Shown: positions 5,930-8,039 of the stretch, in pieces
How positions within the stretch are numbered: the stretch's first letter is position 1
Layout of the letters: the number at the start of each line of letters is the position of its first letter
Assembly: GCA_030643285.1 (NCBI GenBank)
Contig: DAOWMC010000039.1
Location: 1-8,039 of the forward strand
Direction of reading: 5' to 3'
DNA: 8,039 bases
Source of the DNA: Methanobacteriota archaeon
GTDB taxonomy: Archaea; Halobacteriota; Syntropharchaeia; DAOWMC01
Translations under genes and position numbers: made by a program
Notes under the pieces: generated by a model
Databases searched by the model: none
The model's input: only the letters and a program-made list of their open reading frames with translations
What the model was told of the DNA's origin: nothing

Positions 5930-6421
5930 TTATATTGACATGTCTTTGTTAAGTAATCTCTCGTAAGTCTCATCAACGAGATCATCTATTGTTACATCAA
6001 GCCCCTTTACAACTAAAATAGCCAACACATCTTCGTTAATGATATCCCCAAATTCGTTTCTTTTTTTGTTCAGAAGATCTATGAATTCTTCTTTAGAAAT
6101 TGTTTTTTCAACCCGCTCTAAAATTTTATCAAGAACCGGTTTTTTAACCGATTCCACGGATTTGAATACGGTAACATCCGGTTTGAAGTCAGTTGTTTTT
6201 TTTACATTTTTTATGTCAAAGACCGGTTTTAAGAACCCTCCGCTAACTGTAATCAATCCGGATTCTACGGCATTTTTAAATACAATCTTTGCATCGCTTG
6301 GACTGAACCATTCGAGGTCCAAAGATAATGTGAATGTAAATTCATCAACTGTTAATTCATCTTTTCCCAACTTCTTAAATGGCTGGGCAACTGTAAACAA
6401 TTTAACTTCCTTAATATCCAT
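5930..6421 (-). CDS. DUF2240-family archaeal protein
   Basis: A 163-residue soluble protein recognised by its N-terminal pattern: TVAQPFKKLGKDELTVDEFT (10-29), LSLDLEWFSP (32-41) then a helix and SGLIT (54-58), which matches DUF2240, a family described in archaea and of unknown function. The first 65 residues look like a winged-helix-like fold (helices plus GGFLKP hairpin); the second half (95-163) is helical with IINEDVLAILVVKGLDV. A lysine-rich, low-complexity link lies between (71-95). It sits 106 bases downstream of smc on the same strand and could share its transcript, or use its own weak TATA-like box. A role in chromosome handling is suggested only by this neighbour. The ATG at 6421 is the first in frame, with a poor AGGT site upstream. 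Confidence 0.75.
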   Translation of the reverse strand: MDIKEVKLFTVAQPFKKLGKDELTVDEFTFTLSLDLEWFSPSDAKIVFKNAVESGLITVSGGFLKPVFDIKNVKKTTDFKPDVTVFKSVESVKKPVLDKILERVEKTISKEEFIDLLNKKRNEFGDIINEDVLAILVVKGLDVTIDDLVDETYERLLNKDMSI

Positions 6422-6461
6422 GATTTCTACCTGTGATCGCGTGTTTGTAGTTTGATCCGTA

Positions 6462-6471
6462 CTTATTTATC
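6462..6471 (-). promoter_or_regulatory. Weak TATA-like box ahead of the DUF2240 gene
   Basis: On the minus strand CGATAAATAAG-type sequence lies about 45 bases before the ATG at 6421, giving a leader near 20 bases. No T-run terminator for smc is seen in the 106-base gap, so read-through from smc is equally possible. Confidence 0.3.
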
Positions 6472-6527
6472 GTAAAGATGTTTATCGCATCAATTGTTAT
6501 TAAGCCCATTGAATTTACCTGATCTGC

Positions 6528-8039
6528 CTAAGGCACTTCATTCAACCGTAAACCGGTGACACTTGAAATGTTATTTTCCTGCATCACAACACCAATTGTA
6601 CTTTCTGCTGCTTCTATCATTGGCTTTCTAAGCGATACGACGATAAATTGAGCATTATCTGAGAGTTTCTTTATCATCTTTGCAACCCGCTCCACATTTA
6701 CACCATCCAAGAACATGTCTATCTCATCGAGCGCGTAGAACGGAGCAGGCTTGAATCTTTGAAGTGCAAACAAAAATGATAGGGCAGTCAGACTCTTTTC
6801 ACCACCGGACATCGCTTCTAACCGCATTATGTTTTTGCCTGCAGGTTGTGCCTTGATTGAGAGGCCACCTGCAAACGGGTCATCATATTTATAAAGTACA
6901 AGTTCACCGAATCCATCGGACAGTTCTCTAAATATATTTTTGAAGTTGGAGTTTATTATATCAAACGCCTCCATGAACGTCTCTTTCTTCAAATCCTCAT
7001 ATTTTTTAATTCTTGAGATGATTTCCTTGCGTTCATTCCACAATGTATCTTTCCGGGTCCTTATATCGTTTTGTCGCTCTAAAACCACATCGTATTCTTC
7101 TATGGCTCGCATATTCACGGGGCCAAATCTTCCCATTTCCCTTTCAATTGAATATATTTCTTTTCTTATATTTTTGGGTGAATTTTTGGGTGAATCCAAG
7201 TCAATGGCAGAGTCGATATCAATCTCGGTGCCAACTGTATCCAAATCATATATTTTTTCTTGTTCCTGTTTTTGAGATTCTACTTCTACTTTTCCCTCTT
7301 TTGGAACAATCTCTGTTTTTAGCTCCTCTAAATCAGAGGCAGTCTTTTTTCCTGTAATTTCCAGTGCAGAGATCAGATCATCCAATCTTCTATACTGTCC
7401 GGCATCTTCTGCCTTTTTTCGCTCTAAAATGGAGATTTCGTTTATTTTTTCATCTCTTTTTTTTCTAAACTCTGAAAGTTTGTCACTGAACTTTTTTTCA
7501 AGTTCCCTTTTGGATTCCAGTTCAGTTGTAAAATCCAGTTTTTCCTTACTTTTATCATCTATCTTGGCTCTTAACGCCGCTTTTTTATCTTCAAGGTCCA
7601 GTGTTTTGTTTTTTATCTCGTCCATCCCTTTTATAAGGTAAGTCCGCTCTAATGATAATTCTTTGATCGATGAAACAGAATCTCTAACATCTGACTCAAT
7701 TTTTTGGATATTAACAACAATTTCATTTGCCTCCTGGCTCAATTTCCGGACTTCTGAATCCTGTAATGTCTTTTCATACCGTTCAATATTTTCAAGATAT
7801 TCCAAAATTTTGGCGTCGTGTTTTTTTATTTTTTCATCCAAATCATGTATCTCTTTGGATAAACTCCCCTCACCAGTCTTTATATCCATAAGTTTTGTTT
7901 CAAGAAGATCTATATCGTCTCCCAATCGTTTTATTCGCTCGTCTACTGATTGTAAATCCAGTTTATTCTTATTCAGCTCCCCTTCGATTTTAAAAGAGTC
8001 TTTTTTTTGTGTGTTTATATGGTCATCGACCGTATTGGA
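6528..8039 (-). CDS. smc: SMC chromosome segregation ATPase, C-terminal part (5' end beyond right edge)
   Basis: The minus-strand frame is open from the right edge to a TAG at 6528, giving 503 residues; no start codon lies in the window (an in-frame TTG at 7925 is not a likely start). Residues 1 to about 245 are heptad-rich coiled coil, the arm returning from the hinge, which itself would lie to the right. An acidic linker (about 246-288) precedes FGPVNMRAIEEYD (305-317). The ATPase head holds the ABC signature MSGGEKSLTAL (410-420), Walker B FYALDEIDMFLD (434-445) with catalytic Glu439, the D-loop in LDGVN, and VVSLRKPMIEAA near 467-478. It ends ENNISSVTGLRL-NEVP, typical of euryarchaeal SMC. 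SMC dimers load on DNA and compact and segregate chromosomes with kleisin ScpA; no scpA is seen downstream, where DUF2240 lies instead. The gene is apparently intact as far as visible. Confidence 0.95.
   Translation of the reverse strand, partial: SNTVDDHINTQKKDSFKIEGELNKNKLDLQSVDERIKRLGDDIDLLETKLMDIKTGEGSLSKEIHDLDEKIKKHDAKILEYLENIERYEKTLQDSEVRKLSQEANEIVVNIQKIESDVRDSVSSIKELSLERTYLIKGMDEIKNKTLDLEDKKAALRAKIDDKSKEKLDFTTELESKRELEKKFSDKLSEFRKKRDEKINEISILERKKAEDAGQYRRLDDLISALEITGKKTASDLEELKTEIVPKEGKVEVESQKQEQEKIYDLDTVGTEIDIDSAIDLDSPKNSPKNIRKEIYSIEREMGRFGPVNMRAIEEYDVVLERQNDIRTRKDTLWNERKEIISRIKKYEDLKKETFMEAFDIINSNFKNIFRELSDGFGELVLYKYDDPFAGGLSIKAQPAGKNIMRLEAMSGGEKSLTALSFLFALQRFKPAPFYALDEIDMFLDGVNVERVAKMIKKLSDNAQFIVVSLRKPMIEAAESTIGVVMQENNISSVTGLRLNEVP
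7171..7194 (-). repeat. Perfect 12-bp tandem duplication inside the smc linker
   Basis: TTTTTGGGTGAA occurs twice head to tail (7171-7182 and 7183-7194). On the coding strand this is an in-frame repeat giving SPKN-SPKN in the acidic linker between the coiled coil and the head of SMC. The absence of any base difference suggests a recent slip or duplication. Confidence 0.8.

Noticed and set aside
6039..6455. Plus-strand frame of 138 codons antisense to DUF2240
   Set aside because: It is S/F/N-rich antisense sequence of a recognised gene and has no ribosome site.
7923..7925. TTG as a start codon of a 465-residue protein
   Set aside because: The frame stays open upstream to the window edge with continuing coiled-coil sequence, so the TTG encodes an internal leucine of SMC.

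Overview
The window reads as a stretch of chromosome from an archaeon, most likely a euryarchaeote (a Thermoplasmata or methanogen relative is possible, but the lineage cannot be fixed from 8 kb). The clues are TATA/BRE-like boxes about 25 bases ahead of the inferred transcript starts, GGAGG or GGAGTGAT ribosome sites, a probable leaderless gene, a DUF2240 protein (a family known as archaeal), and an SMC whose C-terminus is of euryarchaeal type. There is no rRNA, tRNA, CRISPR, insertion sequence or phage gene. No gene-free stretch exceeds 300 bases; the longest is the 205-base divergent intergenic region at 2242-2446.

Left part (1-2300, minus strand): a tight two-gene operon encodes a FAD-linked oxidoreductase of the VAO/GlcD type and, overlapping at the stop codon/ribosome site, an HdrD/GlpC-like iron-sulfur protein with two N-terminal [4Fe-4S] motifs and CCG-type cysteines. 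The second gene runs off the left edge. Together they look like a cytoplasmic or membrane-peripheral oxidoreductase passing electrons from an unidentified organic substrate to a heterodisulfide, quinone or other carrier. A clear TATA box lies ahead of the pair. This DNA looks richer in G+C by eye than the rest of the window.

Middle (2447-4620, plus strand): a compact operon of four genes. Two are tandem paralogs that I assign to DUF2889 (function unknown). They are followed by a PHP-family metal-dependent phosphoesterase and a dephospho-CoA kinase of bacterial CoaE type. The last two junctions are ATGA overlaps, so translation is probably coupled. The intergenic region upstream carries three copies of the word ATTAGATNC in mixed orientation plus a long-range dyad, a good candidate operator region.

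Right part (4779-8039): a membrane-anchored transglutaminase-like protein (plus strand) meets a DUF2240 gene (minus strand) tail to tail with two bases between the stops. The DUF2240 gene lies downstream of the C-terminal half of smc, which enters from the right edge. The SMC fragment has the ABC signature, Walker B and D-loop, and an acidic linker containing a perfect 12-bp tandem duplication (SPKN-SPKN).

The most unusual items are the duplicated DUF2889 genes fused by translation coupling to PHP and CoaE, the repeated element in front of them, the bacterial-type CoaE in an archaeal setting, and the divergent FAD/Fe-S redox pair with degenerate motifs and an odd first cluster.
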